From positions 1 to 35,046 of the forward strand of contig PXCK01000005.1 of NCBI GenBank assembly GCA_003566635.1: 35,046 nucleotides of DNA, read 5' to 3'. This document shows positions 24,491 to 33,106 of this stretch, one piece after another. Each line of letters starts with the position of its first letter. Positions within the stretch are counted from its first letter, which is position 1. A program made the position numbers and the translations under genes. The DNA comes from Balneolia bacterium (GTDB lineage Bacteria; Bacteroidota; Rhodothermia; Balneolales; Cyclonatronaceae). The notes beneath the pieces are model-generated. The model had not been told where the DNA came from and did no database searches. It was given only the letters and a program-made list of their open reading frames with translations.

Positions 24491-27400
24491 ATGAAGCATA
24501 TTTTACTATTCGTTTCTTTAATGCTATTGCCTGTTTTAGCATTTTCACAGGGGGTAACGACCTCTTCAATGACCGGTGTTATTACCGATGAAACAGGTGA
24601 AGGTTTACCGGGTGCTAACATAGTTGCGGTACATGAACCATCAGGAACAAGCTACGGAACATCAACCCGCCTTGATGGTAGTTTTGGTATTGCGAATATG
24701 CGAGTTGGTGGTCCTTACCGTATCACTATTTCATTCGTTGGTTACCGCACGCTTGTTGTTGAGGATGTATTTTTAAGGTTGGGCGAGCCCTATAACCAAT
24801 CTGCTCAAATGGTTCCGGATGATGCAGAGCTTTCTGAAGTAATTGTTACAGCTTTGGGTGATAGAGTTTTTAATTCAGAGCGTACGGGTGCTTCTACAAA
24901 CGTAACATCAGAACGTATTGCATCTGTACCTACAATTACAAGAAGTATTAACGATCTTACAAAGTTATCACCACAAAGTAATGGTACTAGCTTTGGTGGT
25001 CGCGATAATCGTTTTAATAACTACACTATTGATGGTAGTAACTATAATAATAACTTTGGTTTGGGGAATGCTCAATTTGCAGCAGGAAATCCTATCAGTT
25101 TAGACATAATTGAAGAAGTGCAAATTAACCTTGCTCCCTACGACGTGAGACAAGGTGGATTTACCGGTGCAAACGTAAATGCTATTACAAGAAGCGGAAC
25201 TAACGCTTATCGAGGTACGGCTTATTTGTTCTATCGTAATCAGGATTTTTTAGGATCTAAAATTGGTGATAATGAAATTTCGATTGATGATTCTTTCACC
25301 AGAACTATTGGTGCATCGGCAGGTGGCCCAATAATACAAGACAGGTTGTTTTTCTTTGTAAACGTTGAACAAGAAGAAGCCGATAATCCAGGTGATAATC
25401 GTAGGGCATTAAGAGCTGGCCAAAGCCCGGACGGTGCGCAAATTACTCGTGTACCAATTGAGCAAGCTCAGTTTGTAAGAGATCAGATTCAGCAAATTTA
25501 CGGGTATGATCCGGGTGCATTCGAAAGTATAGCTTTTGGTAATGAAGCTTTACGCATAAATGCACGTTTGGATTACAACATCAACCAGAATCACAGAGCA
25601 ATGATTCGTTTTAACAGGTTCGATTCATTTGTAGATAACTTTGTAAATGGTAACAGTATTCGTGGATTTCCGGGATCAGAAAGATACAGAAACACAAACC
25701 GTTTTGGTCCCGAAGCACTTACGTTCAGAAATGGTCATTATTCCACAGATGCAATTGTAACGTCTTTAGTAGCTGAATTAAACTCTACCTTTGGGAATAA
25801 CTTAGCTAATAGCTTTAGAGTAGGTCAAACTTGGGCGGTACCTCAACAGCGAAGTGTGCCGGGAGGAGATGTATTCCCATTTATAGAAATAATGGAACCA
25901 TTAGAAGGTAATGCAAATGTCTACTATATGTCCTTAGGTAATGAATTATTTACCGTTGGTAACCTATTGGAAAATGATACTTTCAACATTTCTAATACAC
26001 TAACCTATTTTACGGGTAGACATACTATTACTGCTGGTGCCAGCTTTGAATATATGACATTTGCCAATGCATTTAACCCTGTATGGAACTCATGGTATCG
26101 TTTTGCAACTTATGAAGATTTTGTTGAATCGGTTATCAACGGAAATGTAAATGTTAGGCCTAGCCATTTTGCTATTGGTTATACTTATGATGTTGATAAT
26201 CCAACTACTTTACCACTCGATGAAGTATCATTCTCTCAACTTGGTTTATATGTTCAAAACGAATTTCAAGTTAATCCAAGATTGAGACTTACTGCAGGAT
26301 TACGAATCGATTTACCTTTCTATCCAATTGATGCGCCAAGAAATCCGGCGGTAGAAGCTCTGAATCTTTCTATTGAAAACCCAAGAGGTGGATCTAATAT
26401 TACTCCTGACGTAAGTCAGTTTCCGGGAGTTAATCCACTTTGGTCACCACGCTTAGGTTTTAACTGGGATGTAAATGGCGACAGAAGTACACAGATTCGT
26501 GGTGGAACAGGTGTTTTTTCCGGTAGATTGCCATTTGTTTGGATTTCTAATCAGGTAAATGCAAATGGGGTAACCAGGGGGCAACGCGGTTATTTTGCAG
26601 ATGATTGGGGTACAGGTAATGCACCTGCATGGCAAGGTTTCCAGGCTGACCCTAATGTTTACAGACCAGATCCAGCTACACTTGAAGCAGAAATACCGAA
26701 TCAAATTAACATAACAGCCGATGACTTCAAACTTCCACAAGTTTGGAGAACTAACCTGGCGTTAGATCAAAGACTACCTCTGGATATTATTGGTACTTTA
26801 GAATTAATTTATTCTAATGATTTCAATAGTCCATTAGCTGTAAATCTAAACCATCGTGCTACAGGAGAAGTTGTGAACATTGCCGGCAATGAATATCCTG
26901 TATATCGTTCTACCCCATTCTTTACTCAAGATAATCCTGATGGTAGTACAACAACAGCGCTTGATGAAATTTATTACCTCACGAACACCAACAAAGGCTA
27001 CTACTGGTCTGCTAATTTTGGCTTGGAGAAAACCTGGGATTTTGGTCTTTTTACAAGTCTCAATTACACCTACAGCCGATCAAGAGACTATGGTTTAATT
27101 GGTGGATCACAAGCACAATCTCTATGGCCAAACGTTGCAAGAAACAATAGAAACGACCCGGAAGAAGGCTTCTCTCGTTTCGATGCTCCAAATAGAATTG
27201 TGGCACAAGTTGAGTACAGTACTCGCCTGTTTGCAGGTCAATTCCCAACTCGCTTCTCATTGATTTATGTAGGTGGCGATCAAGGTAGATACAGTTATAC
27301 CTATGCCGGTAACTTCGGCGATGGTGGCGGTGTTCGCTTGTTCTATGTACCACGTAATTTTGAAGAAGCGCAGCTTATCGATATCGTAAATGATGACGGA

Positions 27401-27811
27401 GTTGTTACAAGAACCGCACAGGAGCAGTGGGAAGATTTAAACCGTTTTATTGAGCAGGATCCTTACTTAAGCAGTAGAAGAGGCGAAGTTACAGAACGTA
27501 ATGGAGCGAAGCTTCCCTGGTTACACCGCTTTGATTTCAGAGTTGCTCAAGATGTAAGCTTCCGTCAGCATAGGTTACAATTAACTTTCGATATTCTTAA
27601 TGTTGGTAACCTTATCAGTAATACCTGGGGTGTAAGTAAATCTCCGGTTCAGTCAAACCCGTTAACGTATCGTGGTGCTGATGACAATGGAAATGCAAGA
27701 TTTACTGTTAATTACCCGTCCGGCGGAAATTTAGACAACTCCTTCCGTGAGAATATTAGCATAGCAAATACCTGGAGCGGACAAATTGGTATTCGCTATT
27801 TGTTTAACTAA
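24491..27811 (+). CDS. Oar-like TonB-dependent receptor with carboxypeptidase regulatory domain
   Basis: The 1106-residue outer-membrane protein starts with a signal peptide (MKHILLFVSLMLLPVLAFSQ). A CarboxypepD_reg domain follows (about 25-105: GVITDETGEGLPGANIVAVHEPSGT and ISFVGYRTLVVEDV). Then comes a plug (about 115-235: RSINDLTKLSPQSNG, GRDNRFNNYTIDGSNYNNNFGL, VQINLAPYDVRQGGFTGANVNAITRSG) and a large barrel ending in IGIRYLFN. This is the Oar-type layout, used for uptake of large ligands or peptides/polymers in Bacteroidota-like bacteria; the ligand is unknown. No SusD partner follows, so a SusCD glycan system is unlikely. It is long but normal for the group. Confidence 0.9.
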   Translation: MKHILLFVSLMLLPVLAFSQGVTTSSMTGVITDETGEGLPGANIVAVHEPSGTSYGTSTRLDGSFGIANMRVGGPYRITISFVGYRTLVVEDVFLRLGEPYNQSAQMVPDDAELSEVIVTALGDRVFNSERTGASTNVTSERIASVPTITRSINDLTKLSPQSNGTSFGGRDNRFNNYTIDGSNYNNNFGLGNAQFAAGNPISLDIIEEVQINLAPYDVRQGGFTGANVNAITRSGTNAYRGTAYLFYRNQDFLGSKIGDNEISIDDSFTRTIGASAGGPIIQDRLFFFVNVEQEEADNPGDNRRALRAGQSPDGAQITRVPIEQAQFVRDQIQQIYGYDPGAFESIAFGNEALRINARLDYNINQNHRAMIRFNRFDSFVDNFVNGNSIRGFPGSERYRNTNRFGPEALTFRNGHYSTDAIVTSLVAELNSTFGNNLANSFRVGQTWAVPQQRSVPGGDVFPFIEIMEPLEGNANVYYMSLGNELFTVGNLLENDTFNISNTLTYFTGRHTITAGASFEYMTFANAFNPVWNSWYRFATYEDFVESVINGNVNVRPSHFAIGYTYDVDNPTTLPLDEVSFSQLGLYVQNEFQVNPRLRLTAGLRIDLPFYPIDAPRNPAVEALNLSIENPRGGSNITPDVSQFPGVNPLWSPRLGFNWDVNGDRSTQIRGGTGVFSGRLPFVWISNQVNANGVTRGQRGYFADDWGTGNAPAWQGFQADPNVYRPDPATLEAEIPNQINITADDFKLPQVWRTNLALDQRLPLDIIGTLELIYSNDFNSPLAVNLNHRATGEVVNIAGNEYPVYRSTPFFTQDNPDGSTTTALDEIYYLTNTNKGYYWSANFGLEKTWDFGLFTSLNYTYSRSRDYGLIGGSQAQSLWPNVARNNRNDPEEGFSRFDAPNRIVAQVEYSTRLFAGQFPTRFSLIYVGGDQGRYSYTYAGNFGDGGGVRLFYVPRNFEEAQLIDIVNDDGVVTRTAQEQWEDLNRFIEQDPYLSSRRGEVTERNGAKLPWLHRFDFRVAQDVSFRQHRLQLTFDILNVGNLISNTWGVSKSPVQSNPLTYRGADDNGNARFTVNYPSGGNLDNSFRENISIANTWSGQIGIRYLFN

Positions 27812-27873
27812 AAAAATTAGTAACAATTAAACATAGAAGTCAGATTTTTCTGAACATCTCATGTAAATCCCAA

Positions 27874-27906
27874 GGGTGGTCGTTTGATAACGGTCGCCCT
27901 TATTTG
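27874..27906 (+). terminator. Terminator after the Oar-like receptor
   Basis: GGGTGGTCGT, loop TTGATA, ACGGTCGCCC (stem with G-U pairs), then a short T-rich stretch. It lies about 60 bases after the stop codon. Confidence 0.75.
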
Positions 27907-28001
27907 TTTAAATAAAAACCATTCGTTAAAAGACGTCAATGAACTTTAGCCATATCTTATGTTTATTTATATTTAATCAAATATCATTAAATAAAACAGT
28001 T

Positions 28002-29237
28002 ATGCAATTTCGACTTTATCTAATAGTATTATTTTTGTTTCATTTATGGGTAATTGGTTGTACAGATGCAGATTCGCAAACAAGTGAGCGTACTCCCTTA
28101 ATTCTTATTTCTATTGATGGCGTAAAACCTTCTTACTTAGAGTTAACCGATACCCCCGTACTCGACAGCCTTATTCAAAGAGGCGTGATGGCAGAATCTA
28201 TGATTCCGGTTTATCCTACCAATACTTTTCCGAATCATTATTCATTAGTTACCGGACTATACACCGAAAACTCCGGTGTGATTTCAAACACCATGTACGA
28301 TGCCGAAATGGAGCGTTGGTTTCGTTTAAGTGATCGTTCTGCTGTTGGCGACGGACGTTGGTATGGGGGTGAACCAATATGGGTTAATGCCGAAAAAAAT
28401 GATATTCGCACCGCCACAATGTTTTGGCCCGGTTCTGAAGCTGAGATTCAGGGTGTAAGACCAACAAGATGGTTTACTTATGATGGCAGTCTTGATTATT
28501 ACGCCCGGGCTGATAGTATAATCCATTGGTTACAAGACCCCACCGAGAATCGACCTGATTTTATGACTTTATATTTTAGTAAGGTTGATGGAATGGGTCA
28601 TCGTTACGGTCCATACGCAGATTCTACACTAGCTGCTCTTACCTTTGTTGATGATGTACTTGGCCACTTGGTAAACCGTCTTGAAGAAGAAGGTTTTTGG
28701 CCGAATGTGAACATGCTTATTACCTCTGATCACGGTATGATTGATTTATCTGATGATCGCCTTGTATTTCTGGATGATATTATTGATTTAGATGATGTGA
28801 ACGTGATAAATTGGTCGCCGGCGGTAATGATGCAGCCTGTTGAAGGTAAAAAAATGGAAGTATATGAGGCACTCAAAGCCAGAGAAGACGAGCTTGAGTA
28901 CAGAGTTTTTCTAAAAGAAGACATTCCCGAGAGGTTCCGTTTTAAAAACCATCATCGTGTTCCTGATATCTTAATGATGGCCGATTTGGGTTGGACTATT
29001 ACCAACCACAGCTTCTATGAGCGTAGGGGAATTTTGGGGGGAACTCACGGATTTGACAATGAGTATCCTGATATGCACACGTTTTTCCTTGCAGCCGGGA
29101 AAGATTTTAAACAGGGTGAAGTGATTCCATCATTCGAGGTAGTTCATATATACGAACTCATGGCCTACATGCTGGGTGTTGAACCTGCACCCAATGACGG
29201 AGACCTTTCCGTTCTCCGAGGGATTTTAAACCGATGA
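28002..29237 (+). CDS. Ectonucleotide pyrophosphatase/phosphodiesterase lipoprotein
   Basis: The start chosen is ATG 28002, since MQFRLYLIVLFLFHLWVIGC is a lipoprotein signal with lipobox VIGC; the ORF-track start at 27939 would add 21 residues before it. The 411-residue product is an alkaline-phosphatase-superfamily enzyme of the NPP type. Its nucleophile is the Thr in TNTFPNHYSLVTGLY. Metal ligands lie in LISIDGVKPSY, KVDGMGHRYGP, LITSDHGM and GGTHGFDN. NPPs split phosphodiester or pyrophosphate bonds of nucleotides or lipids. As a lipoprotein it would act at the cell surface or in the periplasm. A perfect terminator follows. Confidence 0.9.
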   Translation: MQFRLYLIVLFLFHLWVIGCTDADSQTSERTPLILISIDGVKPSYLELTDTPVLDSLIQRGVMAESMIPVYPTNTFPNHYSLVTGLYTENSGVISNTMYDAEMERWFRLSDRSAVGDGRWYGGEPIWVNAEKNDIRTATMFWPGSEAEIQGVRPTRWFTYDGSLDYYARADSIIHWLQDPTENRPDFMTLYFSKVDGMGHRYGPYADSTLAALTFVDDVLGHLVNRLEEEGFWPNVNMLITSDHGMIDLSDDRLVFLDDIIDLDDVNVINWSPAVMMQPVEGKKMEVYEALKAREDELEYRVFLKEDIPERFRFKNHHRVPDILMMADLGWTITNHSFYERRGILGGTHGFDNEYPDMHTFFLAAGKDFKQGEVIPSFEVVHIYELMAYMLGVEPAPNDGDLSVLRGILNR

Positions 29238-29243
29238 TACAAG

Positions 29244-29278
29244 AAGGGCTCCAATTGTTTTAGTCAGAGCCCTTTTTT
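29244..29278 (+). terminator. Terminator after the phosphodiesterase gene
   Basis: AAGGGCTC pairs perfectly with GAGCCCTT across a 15-base loop, followed by a T run. Confidence 0.88.
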
Positions 29279-29343
29279 ATTTTGGTTTGTTAATTGAATT
29301 AGATTCACTTCTGCTTACTAAACTCTCTTACAAGTTATATGTA

Positions 29344-29372
29344 TTGTCAAAAAAGTAAATTAGTGGTACTAT
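29344..29372 (+). promoter_or_regulatory. Sigma70-like promoter for the antitoxin gene
   Basis: TTGTCA (29344-29349), a 17-base spacer, and TACTAT (29367-29372) resemble consensus -35/-10 boxes. The -10 box lies inside the perfect palindrome TACTATAGTA (29367-29376), a possible autoregulatory site. The ATG is only 10 bases beyond the -10 box, so the transcript would be leaderless or nearly so. Confidence 0.5.
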
Positions 29373-29381
29373 AGTATTACT

Positions 29382-29639
29382 ATGAAAACAGAACTTGTAA
29401 CAACACTGAAGCGACATGCTACAAAGCTTCTAAAAGACCTAAAAGAACAAAAAGAACCGGTTTTGATTACTGAGCATGGCAAACCTTCCGCTTATTTGGT
29501 TGATGTTGATCATTTTGAACATATCCAAAATAAATTAAAATTGTTAGAAGGCTTGGCAAGAGGGGAGAAGGCTATTCTTGAAGACCGGATTGTTTCACAT
29601 GATGATGCAAAAAAGCGCATGGCGCGATGGATCGAGTAG
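29382..29639 (+). CDS. Phd/YefM family antitoxin, apparently without its toxin
   Basis: This 85-residue protein has the Phd/YefM antitoxin fold: an N-terminal ATKLLKDLKEQKEPVLITEHGKPSAYLVDVDHFEHI DNA-binding part and a charged C-terminus (EDRIVSHDDAKKRMARWIE) that would wrap a RelE/ParE-type toxin. There is no Shine-Dalgarno sequence before the ATG. In such modules the toxin start usually overlaps the antitoxin end. Here an overlapping ATG (at about 29629) opens only 14 codons (MDRVAKLGAKAVEN, stop). The toxin is therefore missing or reduced to a stub, and the antitoxin is an orphan or acts on a partner elsewhere. Confidence 0.85.
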   Translation: MKTELVTTLKRHATKLLKDLKEQKEPVLITEHGKPSAYLVDVDHFEHIQNKLKLLEGLARGEKAILEDRIVSHDDAKKRMARWIE

Positions 29640-29653
29640 CAAAATTAGGTGCT

Positions 29654-29708
29654 AAAGCGGTCGAGAATTAAAAATAAATCTTTCAGTAATTTTTCTTCTC
29701 GCCGCTTT
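29654..29708. terminator. Possible terminator between the antitoxin gene and trxB
   Basis: AAAGCGGTCGAGAA pairs with TTCTCGCCGCTTT with one bulge across a 28-base AT-rich loop. The loop is long for an intrinsic terminator, but it lies between convergent genes. Confidence 0.4.
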
Positions 29709-29726
29709 GCTACCATTTAAACCGGA

Positions 29727-30677
29727 TTAATGCTCCTCCCTCGATTCTAACCAACGCTCAGCATCCATAGCTGCCATACAGCCGGTGCCCGCTGCCGTTA
29801 CAGCCTGACGATAAATAGAATCCTGGGCATCGCCACAGGCAAAAATACCTTCCATATTTGTTTTGGTTGATTTACCATCTGTTTTGATGTAACCAACATC
29901 ATCCATATCAAGCACATCTTTAAATAAATCGGTATTTGGCTTGTGCCCGATAGCCAGGAAAACTCCGGTAACATCTTCTAAAACAGATTCGTCACCTGTT
30001 TTTTTGTTTTTGATTTTTACACCCTGAACAACCTGTTCGCCAAGAACCTCTGCTACTTCAGAATCCCAAATAATCTCGATTTTATCATTCGCAAAAACGC
30101 GGTTTTGCATGGCTTTTGACGCTCGGAATTCATCTCTGCGGTGAATGATTGTTACTTTGCGAGCATAGCGGGTAAGGAAGGTCGCCTCTTCCATAGCGGT
30201 ATCGCCGCCGCCAATTACTACAACGTGCTCATTTCTGAAGAATGCACCATCGCAGGTTGCACAGGCCGTAACACCACGACCGCGAAGTCGTTGTTCGCTT
30301 TCAATCCCCAACCACTTGGCAGATGCACCGGTTGACACAATAAGTGTGTCGGCGGTTAGTTCTTTTTCCTCATCAACAACCAGTTTAAAAGGGCGGTTGT
30401 CAAAATCGATAGATGTTACCATTCCGTAGCGAATATCAGCTCCAAAACGAGCAGCTTGAGCTTTGAAATCTTCCATCATTTTTGGCCCCATAACACCTTC
30501 GGGATATCCGGGGAAATTTTCCACATCGGTTGTGGTTGTTAGTTGTCCTCCCGGTTCAGGGCCCTCAAAAACGATAGGTGCCAAATCGGCACGGGCAGCA
30601 TATAAAGCTGCGGTTAAACCTGCAGGACCACTTCCTACTATTACTACTTTGTAATGCTTTCCATTAAAATCTTCCAT
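29727..30677 (-). CDS. trxB: Thioredoxin-disulfide reductase
   Basis: The preferred start is the ATG at 30677 (316 residues, MEDFNGKHYK); the ORF track begins five codons earlier at a TTG, and GAGAAG lies suitably upstream of the ATG. FAD-binding GSGPAGLTAALYAAR, the redox-active CATC in VTACATCDGAFF, NADPH-binding GGGDTAMEEA and HRRDEFRA, and the C-terminal GIFACGDAQD are all present and in order. It reduces thioredoxin with NADPH and may indirectly serve the Cys-type glutathione peroxidase in this window. Length is standard. Confidence 0.96.
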   Translation of the reverse strand: MEDFNGKHYKVVIVGSGPAGLTAALYAARADLAPIVFEGPEPGGQLTTTTDVENFPGYPEGVMGPKMMEDFKAQAARFGADIRYGMVTSIDFDNRPFKLVVDEEKELTADTLIVSTGASAKWLGIESEQRLRGRGVTACATCDGAFFRNEHVVVIGGGDTAMEEATFLTRYARKVTIIHRRDEFRASKAMQNRVFANDKIEIIWDSEVAEVLGEQVVQGVKIKNKKTGDESVLEDVTGVFLAIGHKPNTDLFKDVLDMDDVGYIKTDGKSTKTNMEGIFACGDAQDSIYRQAVTAAGTGCMAAMDAERWLESREEH

Positions 30678-30692
30678 AATAATACTTCTCAA

Positions 30693-31084
30693 GAATATGA
30701 TTAAAAATTCTGTTTTGCCTTAATGCTTTACAATAACAATGCCGTTTAAAAAGGTAACGCATATTGGCAGTATTTGTGGCGCAAATTACAAATTATTGAA
30801 CTCTGTTGAGATAAAATATTTTAAAAGTGGGTAACCTTGTAGTTGAAGCGGTAGAATGTGCTAACATGTTATAATACAGATAATCACTTCCAAAATTGTA
30901 CTGCGAACCTATCATACCGCGGATTAAGCAGATTTCCACAGATTAACACAGAGTGTTGCAAAGGATTCGGGGAAGTCTATATATCATTGATGTTTTGGAA
31001 GTATTTATTCAAATGATTGGTATCGAATTTCATATCTTCAACCAAAATCAAAAAAAGAAACAATCGACTGTTAACCAATGCATT
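30693..31084. other. Intergenic region between trxB and tryptophan 2,3-dioxygenase
   Basis: No gene is supported in these ~390 bases, which separate divergent genes and should hold both promoters. A repeat-like stretch GCAGATTTCCACAGATTAAC...ACAGAG lies at about 30917-30955, in the style of the ACACAGAG repeat near 2500. The upstream extension of the dioxygenase ORF (from TTG 30953) starts inside this repeat and is not believable coding sequence. Confidence 0.5.
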
Positions 31085-31873
31085 ATGTCCAAATCACTTA
31101 CCTATACATCATACCTCAAAATTAATGAGTTATTAGAGCTTCAACAGTGTAAATCCAACCCCGAAGAACACGATGAAACCTTGTTCATTATAATTCATCA
31201 GGTTTATGAATTATGGTTCAAACAAATTTTGCACGAATTGGGTCTTTTGCGTTCAGAAATGAAAAAGGGTCATACGTGGAGTAGCGTAAAAACAATGCGA
31301 CGCATACTAACCATCATGAAAACACTGGTGACTCAAATTGATATTCTGGAAACAATGACTCCTTTATCGTTCAATAATTTCAGAAAATTTCTTGACAGTT
31401 CAAGCGGATTCGAAAGTGTCCAGTTTCGGGAGCTTGAAATATTATGCGGACTCCGTTATTCCCTTATGATTACTGCCCATAAAGAAAACTTGCAGGCTCA
31501 GACTGTCATCAAAAAAAGGATGGAAGAGCAAACCATTTGGGAGGCATTTTGTGAATATTTAACCGTAAGAGGTTACAATATTGAAACGCCTGAAAGGGTG
31601 AATGAGCATGGTTTGATTTTTAATACTTCAGATCACAACCAGGATGTTTTAGTTGAAGTGATGAAAAATAATCCGGTGTCAGCAGTTTTATGTGAGCTGT
31701 TGGTAGATTTTGATGAAGGACTACAGGAATGGCGTTACCGACATGTGAAAATGGTAGAACGGACCATTGGCACCAAAAAAGGAACCGGAGGTTCCGACGG
31801 TGTTGAGTACTTAAAACGAACAACCCACAAAGCGATCTTTCCGGACTTATGGGAAATACGTGCTCGATTGTAA
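31085..31873 (+). CDS. kynA: Tryptophan 2,3-dioxygenase
   Basis: ATG 31085 (MSKSLTYTSYLKINELLELQ) is the natural start because the family begins with an LTYxxYL motif; the ORF-track start adds 44 unrelated residues. The 262-residue haem enzyme opens the indole ring of L-tryptophan to N-formylkynurenine. Visible motifs: HDETLFIIIHQVYELWFKQ (distal His), FLDSSSGFESVQFRELE (substrate Arg) and WRYRHVKMVERTIGTKKGTGGSDGVEYL (proximal haem-ligand His). It is slightly shorter than the usual ~280 residues. No other kynurenine-pathway genes are in the window. Confidence 0.93.
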   Translation: MSKSLTYTSYLKINELLELQQCKSNPEEHDETLFIIIHQVYELWFKQILHELGLLRSEMKKGHTWSSVKTMRRILTIMKTLVTQIDILETMTPLSFNNFRKFLDSSSGFESVQFRELEILCGLRYSLMITAHKENLQAQTVIKKRMEEQTIWEAFCEYLTVRGYNIETPERVNEHGLIFNTSDHNQDVLVEVMKNNPVSAVLCELLVDFDEGLQEWRYRHVKMVERTIGTKKGTGGSDGVEYLKRTTHKAIFPDLWEIRARL

Positions 31874-31933
31874 GATTAAAAAAAGATTGTAAGGCATTTT
31901 AAACTTTCGGATTAGAAAGAAAAAAAATTGAGG

Positions 31934-31959
31934 GAATTGAAAGCGATTATTTTCAATTC
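31934..31959. promoter_or_regulatory. Inverted repeat upstream of recA, candidate operator
   Basis: GAATTGAAA (31934-31942), an 8-base spacer GCGATTAT, and TTTCAATTC (31951-31959) form a perfect 9-bp inverted repeat, 47 bases before the recA ATG. TTGAAA within the left arm could be a -35 box with a CATATT -10 box 18 bases on, so a repressor here would block transcription. It is unlike the E. coli or Bacillus LexA boxes. Confidence 0.45.
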
Positions 31960-32006
31960 ACATATTTTATACATATTATATCCGAAACTCAAAACAAATT
32001 AAGATT

Positions 32007-33053
32007 ATGTCCAATACAGATAGACTCAAAGCACTTGAATTGGCAGTTGGCCAGATTGAAAAAGCACACGGAAAAGGCACTATTATGAAATTGGGTGATA
32101 GCCCGATTCAGAATATCCCATCCATTTCGTCAGGATCGATTTTGATTGATTCTGCACTCGGAATTGGCGGGTTTCCAAGGGGAAGAATTGTAGAAATTTA
32201 TGGCCCTGAATCAAGTGGTAAAACAACGCTTGCACTTCATGTAATTGCCGAGGCTCAGAAAAAAGGTGGTTACGCTGCTTTTATAGATGCAGAAAATGCG
32301 TTTGATGCAAAGTATGCAAGAGCGCTTGGAATCAATACCGAAGAACTTCTGGTTTCTCAGCCCGACAGTGGCGAACAAGCCCTTGAGATTTCTGAAACAC
32401 TAATCAGATCTGCGGCTTTGGATGTGGTAGTCATAGACTCGGTAGCTGCACTCGTTCCTCGTGCTGAACTTGAAGGCGAAATGGGAGATTCTCATATGGG
32501 ACTTCAGGCAAGATTAATGTCGCAAGCCTTGAGAAAACTTACCGGTGTTGTTAATAAAACGCACACTTGTGTAATCTTTATCAACCAAATTCGTGAGAAA
32601 ATTGGTGTAATGTTTGGGAATCCTGAAACCACAACAGGTGGACGTGCACTTAAATTTTATTCATCTGTTCGATTGGATATCCGTCGTATCGGAAGTATTA
32701 AAAAAGCTGATGCCGTTGTTGGTAACAGAACAAAAGTAAAGGTGGTAAAAAACAAAGTTGCACCTCCGTTTAAAGAAGTTGAGTTCAATATTGAGTATGG
32801 TAAAGGTATTTCTCGATTAGGTGAAATACTAGACCTTGCAGTTGAATTCGATATCATACAAAAAAGAGGGAGCTGGTATCGTTATGATGGTGAACCTATC
32901 GGACAGGGAGCAGATTCGGCTCTTCAATTCCTGGCCGAAGACCCTGAGCTTTGCAATAGTATTGAGGCCACTGTTAGGGCAAAAGTTATGCCTGATTTAG
33001 AAGTGTCTACCAACGGTCAGGAGGAACCTCAAAAAGCATCTGCTGAGAAGTAG
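32007..33053 (+). CDS. recA: Recombinase RecA
   Basis: The 348-residue protein is a standard RecA. It opens with [23 protein letters not shown], Walker A is GPESSGKTT (about 66-74), Walker B is the [38 protein letters not shown] region, loop L2 is [34 protein letters not shown], and the C-terminal part is normal. It forms ATP-dependent filaments on single-stranded DNA for recombination and SOS induction. It is followed immediately by recX, and an inverted repeat lies in its promoter region. No intein or insertion is present. Confidence 0.97.
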   Translation: MSNTDRLKALELAVGQIEKAHGKGTIMKLGDSPIQNIPSISSGSILIDSALGIGGFPRGRIVEIYGPESSGKTTLALHVIAEAQKKGGYAAFIDAENAFDAKYARALGINTEELLVSQPDSGEQALEISETLIRSAALDVVVIDSVAALVPRAELEGEMGDSHMGLQARLMSQALRKLTGVVNKTHTCVIFINQIREKIGVMFGNPETTTGGRALKFYSSVRLDIRRIGSIKKADAVVGNRTKVKVVKNKVAPPFKEVEFNIEYGKGISRLGEILDLAVEFDIIQKRGSWYRYDGEPIGQGADSALQFLAEDPELCNSIEATVRAKVMPDLEVSTNGQEEPQKASAEK

Positions 33054-33106
33054 TGCAAAGTAAAAAGTCTTTAGCAACAGAAGAAGAGATTCTTAAAAAG
33101 GAATCC

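Noticed and set aside
27060-27353. 97-aa minus-strand ORF
   Set aside because: Shadow of the Oar-like receptor gene, with His/Arg-rich nonsense composition.
30953-31084. N-terminal 44-residue extension of tryptophan 2,3-dioxygenase
   Set aside because: Starts at TTG in a repeat-like stretch, and the conserved family start (LTYxxYL) follows the internal ATG at 31085.
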